Assembly: GCF_963678635.1 (NCBI RefSeq)
Contig: NC_087070.1
Span: 28,930,048-28,994,047, forward strand
Source of the DNA: Symsagittifera roscoffensis
Lineage: Eukaryota; Xenacoelomorpha; Acoela; Convolutidae
Length of the DNA stretch: 64,000 bases
Reading direction: 5' to 3'
Shown here one piece after another: positions 21,530 to 33,033 of this stretch (within the stretch, counting starts at the first letter, position 1; every line of letters begins with the position of its first letter). The notes below the pieces were generated by a model. The model saw nothing but the letters and a program-made list of their open reading frames with translations. It did no database searches and had not been told where the DNA came from. A program made the translations under genes and the position numbers.

Positions 21530-21900
21530 TCTAGTACACGAAAAAATTAGTCGAGCCAAGCTGCTGTGTTCCACATTCAGAATTTTTTGTTGGTATTTTA
21601 ATGTTTTGACACTCTCATGATATTTGTAGAAGTTGGATATAGTTTTAAGGCAGGATTTTGGTTGGGTTTGAAAATTTTTTCATCGAAAAATGTTCAGTTG
21701 AATCAGCCTCCACAGAGTCCATTTGCCTTGATGTCAAGTCCAGCCTCATCATCAGTAGTGGTTGTTTTATTGTGAAAGCTTTCGCCTTCCAACGACTGAA
21801 GTTTTGGCTCTGTTTCAACATCATGGCATATCTCGTCCAGGAGTGTCGCAAAAGTATCGCAAATTTCATTATGCGCTCCATGGCTTCATCTTCTTGCATT
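21530..21900 (-). pseudogene. Endonuclease-bearing retrotransposon C-terminus, copy D
   Basis: Near-duplicate of copy C (same flanks of GTGTTCCACATTCAG and ACACTCTCATGATATTTG). Minus-strand text is TLLDE, DVETEPKLQSLEGE, LDIKANGLCGG and TFFDEKIFKPN. It ends at about 21880, where it joins unrelated sequence (GAAGATGAAGCCATGGAGC on the minus strand). Confidence 0.55.
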
Positions 21901-22581
21901 TCGTCGTTTCCTTTTATCTCACTGTTTTCAGGTACTTTTTGCAATTTATCGACAGAATTTCGGCCCGTGCCCCAACTCTCTTTCTGAAAAACTCTTCTTA
22001 TAACAGTGTAGGAGGTCTACGTTCATCTTCTGCTCCCGGTTCCGCCAGAAAATATTGTTTAACACAGGTTTACGTTTTGCTCCAGGTCAAATCATAAAAC
22101 CTCATTTCTCTCGTTTTTTGACGTACAAGACATTCCAGCAACACGCATCACAGCTGTGGTGACAGCGTTTCTATGAGTCAAAAAGAAGTCCTACAGACAC
22201 TCGGTCCTAATTCTAACTTGAAGGATTGGTAGGTTATTGCAATCCTTGGCTCATGACGCTTTGCGCGTTCAAATTTTCACGTCGTCATAACTGCACGGAA
22301 CCAAGGCATCAATCTTTGTCTTGCTCATTTTCTTTCAATCACTTTTGGTATTCTTAGTGTTTGGTGCAAGTGGTCATGAATGAATCAAACTTTCTACTGA
22401 GACTCACTTTGCCCAATTGCTCGGCGGTCGTAATTGCCATTACGTGGTCGTTCGTCCCAACATTGGCCTCCAGGCATCTCACGGCTATCATAGCGCTGAT
22501 CACTAGTATCGATACGGACTGGGTCAGGAAGCCCGGTGGATAACATTTTCCGAGTTCCAGAAAAATACTAAGATTGCTCGC

Positions 22582-23150
22582 TCAGGGGTACCAGAACGTC
22601 TGCGCCAGGCAGTGACAAGGGGTACTACCCATCATGATTCTCAAAATGTTTCTCCAGGTCCGGTATCCTAAGGCCTCTAGCAACGGTTCAACCATGATCA
22701 CTTGATGCGTTTTGTCCCTTTCGTCGATTGTTGGGAAATCGGTCGCCAATTCTGCCCTCACCTTCTTCTTCTGGAAGTCACTTAAGTTTTCTTCACTCAT
22801 CTTCCTGAATTCCTGAACTTTTCTCTCACTTTGTCTCTCAATTCGTCTCTAGCTATTTCTGGAATCGCCCGAAAATTCTTCGTTAATACTTCATATGATC
22901 TCTCAGACATCTTGGCCAGTCGCATCCAATTAATCACTGAAATGAGTTGAACGATCAGCCTGCACTGCGTTCTTGCGTCAACTACCACCATGTGCGTGGG
23001 ATACTTGCTGTTAGAGTATGGTGCAGAATTGGATCTAACCAAATACTTTGAGCCAGTGGACTTGTGATATCCTTCGTATTCTTTCAGGTCCGTTTCATTT
23101 TCAAGAGCTTCTCGCCAGCCCCATGTCTTCTGTTCCATCTGGGCTATCAA
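22582..23150 (-). CDS. Unrecognised ORF pair, possible structural protein remnant
   Basis: Two adjoining minus-strand frames: 22797-23150 (117 residues, MEQKTWGWREALENETDL, ending in a Lys/Arg/Glu-rich helix DELRDKVREKFRNSGR) and 22582-22800 (72 residues, MSEENLSDFQKKKVRAELA), overlapping by 4 bases. Composition is balanced and protein-like, unlike the shadows around it. I recognise no domain. The setting among retroelements suggests a gag-like protein, but this is a guess. Confidence 0.35.
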
Positions 23151-23439
23151 GTTCAGCTTAGTCGCTCCGTGGCAATCTGCAATTAATTTTTTTCACTCAA
23201 ATCGGAAATGCTCAACCTCCCATATAACTTTGCTAATTGGCAATGCTGTTCTTTCAAGATTTATAAGCAGTGGCTAGTCCCACAACATGCCCTTCCAGTC
23301 CACAAGTGGTGGCCTGGCTTTTCTTCGTCAAATAACTTGGAAAATTTCCATCAGATGGCTCCGTGGGTGGCATTTTTTTGCTACTTTCAAAGATAACAAG
23401 TGATGGATTACGGCTATATTGTGAAAGCTCTCATCGTCA

Positions 23440-23694
23440 TCAGGTTCCAGTTCGATGTCTGCATTGACGTCCGATATTAGACCTGCCTTCAGATTTAGGC
23501 ACCAAGAAAGTTTCATGAGCTGCCACATCGTCCTTAAGCTGGTTTTTAATTAACCATCCCACGAACCACACACGAAATTCAGTTATGTTTTTGATTTTAG
23601 AACCGAAGTTTAGACCATTCGTTCCTTCAATATTACGCCTAAATGCAGTTGTTCTGAGGTTATCAACCTCATTTCTCCCACTTGCTATACCCAC
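23440..23694 (-). CDS. Unrecognised ORF upstream of the pair at 22.6-23.15 kb
   Basis: An 84-residue minus-strand frame (NEVDNLRTTAFRRNIEGTNG, ITEFRVWFVGWLIKNQLKDD). It may be the N-terminal continuation of the frames at 22582-23150, separated by a stop-rich stretch. No domain recognised. Confidence 0.25.
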   Translation of the reverse strand: MGIASGRNEVDNLRTTAFRRNIEGTNGLNFGSKIKNITEFRVWFVGWLIKNQLKDDVAAHETFLVPKSEGRSNIGRQCRHRTGT

Positions 23695-23849
23695 AAGTCT
23701 TCCAAGTCAAAGTATGCGTCCCTAGCATCCTCATCGACAAAAGGGTTATTAGACTTGAAAACGCACAAAATCGCTGTCAAACATCTTCCAATATGTTATC
23801 ATCAGAGAAACCAAAACATCAAATAACTAATTTCTTTCTCTTATTTTTA

Positions 23850-26800
23850 TGGGGAAGAAGTTTGGACGCAGTTATGTGCGTTTTAGGGCTTGAAGGACAC
23901 ATATAGTCCGTCCGAATGTCTTCTCTCATCTTGTATTGTGAAAACAAGTCAATTTATCAATCAAATGACTATTTTAACAAATTATATGGAAGCACAGGTT
24001 TGGACGCAGATTTGTTAATTTTAGGCCCTTAAACATCCAAGTTAGCTAAGTGAACATCTCCTCCGTTATAATAAATAGAAAAACCACAATATCACATAGT
24101 TGATTCTTTTTTTTTTGGGCGAAGACGTTTTGACAGCGGATATGTCAGTTTCAGCCCTGACACGCATATATCTGCTGTCCAAATGTCTTTCCAATCAAGT
24201 TTAGCAGAAAAAAAATCAGTGTATCAACTGAATGTCAGTTTTTTTTATTATAATGGGGAAAGAGGTTTGGACGCAGATATGTGGACTTCAGGTCCTTTCC
24301 GAACATCATGTATTTCTAGAAAATAAAAAAATCAAGTAATTAATTTTTTTACTTGGTTTTCTGAAGAAGAGTTTGGACGCATAAAATTTGTTTTGAGAAC
24401 TGAACGGCCAATATGTGCTGTCTAATGCTGTCTAAATATCTTTCCTCATCGTATTTTGCAAACAAAATTGTTTATCAAAAATTTGAACGCATTTACGTGT
24501 CCTTCAGTCCCTGAAACGCTTATATCTGCTGTCCAAGTGTCTTTCTAAATTTTATGGGAGAAGAGGTTTGGACGCACAGGGTTTGTATTAGGAACTGATT
24601 GGCCAATATGTGTTGTCCAAATGTCTTTCCCTAATAATTAAATCAAAACGAATCAATTTATCAACTAAAGGGTTTTCTCCTCAAATATAATGGCAGAAGA
24701 GGTTTGGGCGAGGAAATGTTAGGTTTACGCCCTGAAAATTTTAAGTTAGCTGACGAAAGTCTCCTCCGTTATGTTAAAGAGAAAAATAAATACTCAAATA
24801 ATTTATGTTTTTTTTTGTTTTAAGGGCGTGAAAGACATACAGTCTGTCCAAATGTCTTCTCCCATCATAAATTGTGAAAAAAAATCAATTTACCAATCAA
24901 AGAATTTTTTTGTCAAAAAAAAACGGAGGAAGGGATTGGACGCAGATATGTGAGTTTTAGGCCCTGAAACCTACAAGTTAGCCAAGTAAACATCTCCTCC
25001 GTTGTGTTAAAGAGAAAAACAAAAAAACTCATATAACTATTTTTATTTGCTTTTTTGGGAACAAGTTTCGATAACGGATATGTCGGTTTTAGCCCAACTG
25101 ATTGATGTTTTCTTTTAATATAATGTAAACATTTCCTCCCTTGTGTTAAAGAGAAAAACAAAAAAACTCATATAACTATTTTTTTTTGCTTTTTTGGGAA
25201 CAAGTTTCGATAACGGATATGTCGGTTTTAGCCCAACTGAATGATGTTTTCTTTTAATATAATGTAAAAAGTGGTTTGAACGCAGATATATGCGTTTCAG
25301 GTCCTTTCCAAACAACATGTGTTTTTAGAAAAATCAAAAAATCACTTAATTGACTTCTTTTGCTAAATTTTATGGCAGAAGAGGTTTGGACGGACATATA
25401 TTTTTTGGGAACTGATTGGCCAGTTTGTGCTGCCTAAGTATATTTTTTCATCAAGTTTCGCGAACAGAATTATTTATTAATAAACCTAGAAATTGTTTTT
25501 TTGCTGCTTCTTATAGTGGATGATGTTTGGACGCAGATATCTACGTTTCAGACCCTAAAACGACAGAATTTGCTGACCAAACGTCTTCTCCGTCATGTTG
25601 AGTTGGACAATCAAAAAATCAAAAATTTGATTTCCTCTGTGGAATAAGATTAGGGATGATTTTTGGTCGCACATATGTGCGTTTTAAGGCCTGAAAGGCA
25701 CATATCTGCTGTCCATAAGTTTTCTCCATCATAATGAGAAAAACAATCAATTTAACAACAAATCGTTTTTTTTTGCTCAATATGATGATGTAGGAAGTTT
25801 AAACAGGAGATATGTAGTCTTCAGTGCCTGAAGGCACAAAATGGCAGTCCAATTGTCCTTCTCCATTATATTCAGGAAGGAAAATCAATTTATCAACAAA
25901 TCGTAAATTTTTTTGCTGAATATGTTTGTTAAAGATGTTTGGACCTCGAATTTGCAGTTTTCAGGGCCTGATGATCTATTGGTTTCAGGGACCGAAACGG
26001 ACATATCTAGTGGCCAACTGTCTTGTCCCATCATATATTGCAAAGAATGAGTTATTTGAAAGGTTTTTTGTCTAAAACTGTGATAAAATAGGACGTTTTT
26101 ACTACAGATATATGGGTTTCGGGAACCAGAAGGCACTGTCCAAATAAATGTCTTGCCCTATAATTTTTAGTGAAAAAAATCAACTTATTATTTATCTGAT
26201 TTTTTTTTGCTAAATTTGCTGATATGCAAGTTTCAGGCCATGAAACGCATTTATATATTGTCTTAAAGTCTTCTCTCATAGTAATTAGCGGAAAAAAAAA
26301 TCATTTAATTGACAAAATGATCTTTTTGCTAAGTACAACGAGGGGAGACTATAGACAGCGGATTTGTATGTGCGTTTCAGGCCTTGATTGCACAGATGAG
26401 CCGACTAAACATCATCTGCTTTCAAATTTTGCGAAAATCTTTTTATTTGATACATTGATTTTTTGCTAAATATGATGAGTAAAATCGTTCAAAAAGTATA
26501 TATGTGCCTTTCAGGGCCTCGAAGGCTCATATATTCTGTCTAAGTCTCGTTTTCCATCATAATTACTTACCATCATAATTTGTTTGACAAAACAGTCAAA
26601 CTAATAATTAAATGAACTTTTCGTTAAAAAAGATGGTTGTAGAAATTCGGACGCATATTTGTAGTTGCAGGCCCTGAAACGAGTGTAAACACTTTCCCAT
26701 TATCTTTTCTTTAATTTTCTCTAAAAAAGAAACACAAAAAATTGATAATCGATTTTTTGCTGAAAATGATGAATAAAGACGTTTGAGCAGCAGATATGTG

Positions 26801-28040
26801 CGTTTTAGTCCCTGAAACGCACATAGTTGCTGTCTAAATCTTTTCTGCTACAAACTTTAGCGAAAAATTACTATAGAGGATATATTTAATTTTTGATAAA
26901 AATGATGAGGGAAGACGTTTTTAGCCCCGAAACAATCTTTATGCTGTCTAAACATCTTCAACCATCCTGTTTAGCAAAAAAACTATCAACTAACGAATTT
27001 TTTGTTCAAAAAAGATGGGAGAGTATTGGCCGCAGATAAGTAGTTGCACGTGCTGAAACGCAGATATCTGTTTTCTAAACACCTGCCGTATCCTTTTCAG
27101 CGGAAAAAAAAACAAAAAAATATCAATTAATCGATTTTTTGCGAGATGACGTTTAAACAGCAGATATTTGCGTTTCAGGCCTTGAAACGCTCATGTGTTC
27201 TGTGTAAACGTCTTTCACTATAAACTTTAGCGAAAAACTACTCTGGGTGTCATTTGACTTTTTGCTAAAAGAGTACGTTTGGAAAGCATATATGTGCGTT
27301 CCATGGTCTCAAAGAGTCTAAGCGTTTCAGGCCCTGAAACGCACTTATGTTATGTCTAAATATCTTCCACTATAAACTTTAGCGAAAAATTACTCTGGGT
27401 GTCATATGATTTTTTGCTAAAAGAGTACGTTTGGAAAGCATATATTTGCGTTTCATGGTCTCAAAGGGTCTATGCGTCGCTTTTCATCATATTTAGTGAA
27501 AAATCAATAAGTCATTAAAGCGAGTTTTTCGCTAAACCTGATGGTGAAAAAAGTTGCGACACATACAAAGGCGTTTTAAACCCTGAAACGCTTATATCTG
27601 ATTTCCCAACGTCGTTTTTTTATCATATCAAGAAACAAAGTCAATTTATCAAGTATTTGATTTTTTTCCTAATGAGACAGTCGTTTAAAAAACAGCAGAT
27701 ATGTGAATTTCAGTCCCTGAAACAAACATTGATGCTATCTAAACGTCTTCACCAATCATGTTTAGCAAAAAAAAATCAACTAATAACTAGATGGTTTCTT
27801 CGCTGAAAAAATGGGAGACGACGTTTGGCCGCAGATATGTAGTTTCAGGTCCCGAAACGAACATGTCTGCTTTCCAAACGTCTTCTTCATTATTGCTAGC
27901 AGAAAAAAAAATACGATTAACAAATCAATTTTTTGCTGAATATGAGGAGTGAAGGCATTTGGATAGCAAATACTTGCATTTCAGGACCGAAAACTGACAT
28001 AAATGCTTTCTAAACGTCTTCCTCTTTAAAGTATAGCAAA
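23850..28040. repeat. Satellite array, monomer about 135 bp with an internal hairpin
   Basis: About 31 diverged tandem monomers. Each has a core of the type GTTTGGACGCAGATATGTG, CGTTTCAGGCCCTGAAACG, CACATATCTGCTGTCCAAAC, followed by GTCTTCTCCATC, then an A+T-rich spacer with a run of T and TTTGCTAAA. The core is an imperfect palindrome with arms of about 30-35 bp; a clear example is 26774-26853. A 139-bp block is nearly identical between about 25002 and 25141, a recent local duplication. The many short ORFs in this region are by-products of the repeat. Confidence 0.85.
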
Positions 28041-28240
28041 ATCTCAGAACTTTTCGAATGATCCTCTTTCGTTTTCCAGTCCGATGGCAACTAGGAGGAT
28101 TTATCACCGACGTTAGCAATTCCTCCGACGATTCAACCAATAGCGGTTTCGGTTAAGACCAGGAGTCCCTTGAGGACGTCGCGAGTACCCATGATCCGCG
28201 AGAAGACACTCTAGCTAAGCAGAAGTTCGATTTCCAATGG

Positions 28241-29580
28241 TTAACTAAACTGAGGGTTTGCCAAGTCGAAGTTTCGCAATGATGCACAAGGGGCGCTGAA
28301 AATTTTAGTCACTGGATTCAAACTGGTTGTGATGCTGACCAGAACTAAACATTTGACTTCTAGTCTGACATCGAGTGGGAGAAGCATGATCATGTTTGGC
28401 TCACCATCTTCATGGGTGACTTCTAACTCGTTCCCAGGACTCGGTTGCTTGAATTTCGTGTTGGCGTCTGCAAACGTCTGGATGCACTCACTGTAATGGC
28501 GTCGACTCTGGTACAAGAGTCAACTAAAGCTCGTAGTTTGACCTTTCGACCGGCTCGTGTTAGAGCCTCGTGCAGTTGGCAGAAGTGATCTCTGATTCCT
28601 GAGGTGAGTCAAGCAAAGTCTGGGTGGAACACTTCAAAACTGGGATCCCCTGGCTAGCGTGAAGCATTGTTGGTTGATTTCCCTGGCGCTCCTTTCATCT
28701 GGACACTTGAGGACAGTCTGCTGCTCCATGACTATTATATAGGCAGTTGAAACAAAGCCGGAGTTTTTTTGACCATTTCACTCCTTTCTGGCGCATGTGC
28801 AACTCGAAACTTCTGACAATTGTAGACGTGTTGATACTCCTGGCATGCTTCGACGATGGACTTCGTAAGTTGTGGTGGACTTCGTCTTTTGTCAGCAAGA
28901 AGGAGTTCTTTGACTTCTCGTTGAGGTCTGGACACAGTGCGCGCGATGTTCTCCAAAGATCTAATCCGATTATCCTGAATTTTGAGCAAACTCTGGAATG
29001 AGACATACTGACCCTGAATTATGAAGCTCCCACGTCCTCTGTGACTCTGGATCTATCTCTGATGACGGGAGATTGTGCCACACATTGTTTTCAACATTCA
29101 AACCCATGGCTAACATCGATTGGTTGAACTCATTGAACGTGGAATGCAGAAGTTTAAGTTGTATGACATTCTCCTCCATCACAATCCGAAAATTCTCCTT
29201 AGTGGTGGGGAGATTTCGGATGTGTTGCTCTGCAGACCCCTTCTCGCATCTCTTGAGGTACAAGAACTGCTGGACATTGGACAGCTTCGCGTTGTTGTAG
29301 ACGGCTGTCTCAAATTGGTCGTTTAATGACAACCATAGCTCGTAGCTCCCGTCGAATTCAGGTAGTGGGATTGACGGTAATTTATTGACAACACTCAAGG
29401 CTTGGCTAGTGCTTTCTGGAAAGGATGCCGTAATTCGATTACGACCTAGGGCAGTGGGATTTGCATTGCTTGCCGCGAGTTTTCTTGTCGTCCTGGATGA
29501 CAGTTCGGTCTTGTGTCAAGTTTTATCTCCAGCTCCTCGCCTTCTAAAGCTCATATGTAGAAGTCACTGGTCAAACTAAA
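28241..29580 (-). pseudogene. BEL/Pao retrotransposon gag and protease remnant
   Basis: The frame 28970-29398 (142 residues) carries LPSIPLPEFDGSYELWLSLN, FETAVYNN, LSNVQQFLYLK and GSAEQHI, the conserved gag region of BEL/Pao elements (the DUF1759 type). A following frame contains LCFNCLYNSHGAADCP, a CCHC zinc knuckle (C-x2-C-x4-H-x4-C) at about 28707-28754. Next, at about 28470-28560, comes KLRALVDSCTRVDAI, the aspartic protease active-site region, with Cys where DSG is expected. Stops and frameshifts separate the pieces. No RT or integrase follows toward lower coordinates, where the satellite begins. Confidence 0.75.
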
Positions 29581-30397
29581 GGACATCAAACTCTCGGGAA
29601 TCCTTGAACATCATATATCCGACTCAGCATGATCGATTAGAGCCGTTAGGCCAGCCACTGCTTCAAGCGCCGTTAGGCCAGCCACTGCTGCTTACGAGAC
29701 AAAGGAGCTACTTTGCTGTATGATATTTCTATGATGCTGCAATTACACAAGATTGCTGTGCTCGTCTGAATATTATTTTGATACTGGCTTGTGTCCTGGT
29801 CGGCTATGGACCAAAATGTATCTTCGTGATAGCTTCGATGTGATCAATAGACTGACTGGTCTTAAGATGTATTTAATTTGTTCGAGTAATTTCGATATTT
29901 TTTCGCGGTAAATTTACAAGCGATCAATCATTCAAATCAAGTGTGAACAACAGTCATTTTATGTTTATTCACAGCTTTTATGTTTTAGAGCATAAACAAC
30001 GCTGTTGTCGTTGGCCGGCCAGGAATAGATTATGTTAGCTGTTCTAGAAGGGAAACCACAAGGTAGCAATGCGCTGTGATTCGAAGTTGTTCTTGAAAAA
30101 GCATTTTGCTCCCAAAAGAAGTTTGAAATTTTGCAACTACTATTTTTTGAAAACCATGCTTCTGCTAAACCATAGGTCTGTATGCTAAAAACTGGTGATA
30201 CTCCTGAGCACTACTTGTTAAACCAATCTGTTTGACACTTCCTAAAACAAGATGGTTGATGTCTTGATTTTTTAATTGCTTGGATAATTTCAAGCAGCGT
30301 TACCAAAAAAAGTAATTAAGGGACTCATAAAACAAATTTACCTAATTTGAGAGCACAAGGACCATAAAAAAACAGCCATCTCACGAGTTCGAAAAGA
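29581..30397. other. Noncoding stretch with a short direct repeat
   Basis: No gene seen. GCCGTTAGGCCAGCCACTGC occurs twice, at about 29643 and 29670. Confidence 0.4.
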
Positions 30398-30800
30398 GTA
30401 ATGAACCCAAGGAAACAAAAAAACTGCCTTGTTTTGTTTCGAAAAATATTCATCCTTCACATTTAAAATATACCGTCAGAGCTCTTCAAATTTAAGGAGC
30501 ACTTTATGAATGGTGCTTTCTGAAAAAACTCTTTCAAATTGAGAAAACTGGATCAATAGATAGTTTTTCCGCAGTAATCTTAAAAATTAATTCCACTTCC
30601 GAAAACAGAAGTAGTTCACGTTGTTTTGCGCCATTTCCGCGTTCGTATTTGGAGAACGCTATTTACCTAATTTTCAGCAGATGAATTTTCATTGAACTCA
30701 AAAAGTTATTGGAGCATTTTAGAACTTAGTTCTGAAAAAATTCACAAAGGCCTAAATAAGAGTCTTCACTATGTTCTTTACTCTCAATAACTAACATGAA
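30398..30800. repeat. Dispersed repeat family (about 400 bp), member 1
   Basis: Shares a conserved series of blocks (AATGAACCCAAGGAAAC, GAGAAAACTGGATCAATAG, ATTCCACTTCCGAAAAC, CAGCAGATGAATTTTC, AAGAGTCTTCAC) with 38030-38460, 50227-50560, 52480-52890 and 52895-53070. Noncoding; no terminal repeats found, so the class is unknown. Confidence 0.6.
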
Positions 30801-31341
30801 TTGTGAAAAGTGGGTCAAAGAAGTAAGTTTTGCCGTTCCGAGCGTTAAAATAGGTATTTGGAAAAATTTTTACATTTTTTTCGCACTGTTCAACCAAAAA
30901 AAAACTTAAAAAAAAGATAATAACAAGCGATTTAGGAAAGCATCTCAAATTAGTTCATTGAGACTTAAAATAACACAGGCCGCTAGAAGAGCTGATGCAG
31001 ATAAAGCTAGGTCTGAGTATATTTTTTAAACTTTTTTTTTCGTCTGGGAAACATGAAAAATAAAACTCATTTTTTAAACTTTAGAGAGCTTTCTTTTTCT
31101 CCATTAAGTAGATTAAGTTTCTACTTACCGAAATGATTTTGTACATTTACTGAAAAAACAAATTAACCTACCCTGCTAGATTGTACTAGAAAGGACAATT
31201 CAATTTTGGACAAACAATGCCAATTCACAATGGTTGATAAGTGAGTCATCAAGTAAAATTTCACCTACAGACGAGGCTGCACTTGAAAATTGCCATAAAA
31301 ATTGCCTGAATATGCGAAAATGAGCAGTTAGCAGAAGAATT

Positions 31342-31427
31342 TGACGCCTACTGGATTCGAACCACAGACAGATGGAGTTCTAGTTCAATTGTTTTAATGC
31401 AACATGTTGCCCTACCGTCTTATCAAC
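31342..31427 (-). repeat. tRNA-like SINE head
   Basis: The minus strand contains a good B box (GGTTCGAATCC) and an A-box-like GACGGTAGGGCAAC, spaced about 50 bp apart. Stems are poor, so this is a tRNA-derived SINE or tRNA pseudogene rather than a functional tRNA. Confidence 0.45.
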
Positions 31428-31531
31428 ATCAAAAGCCAATAAAGCGAAAAAAATACTTGCTGTTCGAATGCCAAATTATTAGAGCAGTGCACCTGTTTTC
31501 GCGATTAATTAGAAAAATGAACTTTTCGAAT

Positions 31532-31730
31532 CAGGGGCGGATTTAACCCCCTCATGGCGGATTTATCAAGGATTCGACCCCCTGCAGACCCAAAGGGTCC
31601 CCCTTTGGGACTTTTTAATAAATCCATTTTTGGCCGACCGACCCTAAAATTTTTCTAAAGGCGCCTTATGGCGCCAATAAATCCTAATTTTGAGGACGCC
31701 AATATATCCTAATAAACAGAAAATTATCAA
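31532..31730. mobile_element. hAT-type MITE, left part
   Basis: Begins CAGGGGCGGATTTAAC at 31532 and contains the internal family text CCCTAAAATTTTTCTAAAGG and GGCGCCAATAAATCC. The opposite end is missing. Same family as 38841-39175. Confidence 0.55.
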
Positions 31731-33033
31731 CAGAAAAGTAAACCCAACTAATAACAGATATCATGTGAGGCGGGGAGGAGGGCAGATCTGACTTCTTAAT
31801 CAATCATCAAGACCCGGAGAAATATCAACTAAATTGTCTTGGACAAATTATACCTTATATTTCTTGTTTCAATTCAAACGTCTAACACAGGGTGGACAGA
31901 TACCACATTACTAGAAGCACAGCAGCCGGTTTTCTCTGAGTCTAACAAGTCCTGTATAACTTCGGCGAAATACACGAACGAAAGACTGTTTCTAAATAAT
32001 TGGATTAATAAACTACAGAAATAATAGCGATAATTTACAGTTGAATCGAATCCATTAAAAATATAGTGACTTGTATGGTGAAAAAAGAAGGAAAGATTTG
32101 AAGAAGACGACAGGTGATAGGAAGACCATGACCGTCATGGACTTCAGGTTAGTCCATGATATGCCAGCTAGTTTCATCAAAAGCAATGAATAATGGAATA
32201 AAGATTGATTTGATCAACACAACACAACACAACACCATCAGTTATTAATGAACCAAAACTAATCATCAAACAAGAATAGCCTGTTGCAGAGTAATTAGCT
32301 CAAAATGTTCCGCCCACAATGATTGAAGTAGTCTTAAATAAACCGATTTTTTTAAAGTTCTGTTGTTTCCAGCATTAGATAAATTGCAGTGGATATAATT
32401 GAGACCTCCATTTTTCTAGAATCCGAATCATGACTAATAGGGCTTTAAAATGATACCACACATGATACTACGAGATGTCTTTGGGCGAAAAAAAAATAAC
32501 CTACTCCATAATTCCCTCCTCCTCTCACTTCGTGAATGGATCGGAACAAAATGGTGAAAAGCAATTAAAAATGTATGTAAATAGTTATTTTTGCTCCAAG
32601 ATGGTTGATTTTAAGGCACGGTGATAGAGTCGCACTTTATAGAAACAAGTGACATTGAATTAATGGATTGAATTCCCAATTGATTATTGTTCATTTAAGA
32701 AAAATACAAAACTACTCTGCGCTGAAAGGTGTTCCAATTAGAAAAATAGGACGTATTCGTCAATCTTTTAAGATGATTATAATATTTGAAATGGTTATCT
32801 CGATGTTGGTAAAAATCAAATAATTTGCATTCATTTCCATTTCATGGCGAAAGTTTTGAAATTTACAGCTAGCTATTCTAAGGGAGTTTCAATTGAAATT
32901 TTATAATAAGTTCTTCTTTTTCACCTGAGGCGTTTTAATGGAGTTTACGAGTCTTAACGGACATGAACTTGACTCTTCCGATCTATTGCTATCAGTCAAT
33001 CAGAAATCTCGATATACAACAGGCAATCACATT
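31731..33033. other. Probable 3' flank or 3' UTR of the minus-strand gene
   Basis: No other gene seen. It lies downstream of the stop codon at 33034. On the minus strand an ATTAAA occurs near 32935, but it was not possible to decide on a polyadenylation site. Confidence 0.35.

Noticed and set aside
23850-28040. Regular repeats with dyads, CRISPR-like at first sight
   Set aside because: Monomers diverge throughout, spacers are not unique short sequences, and the DNA is eukaryotic; it is a satellite.
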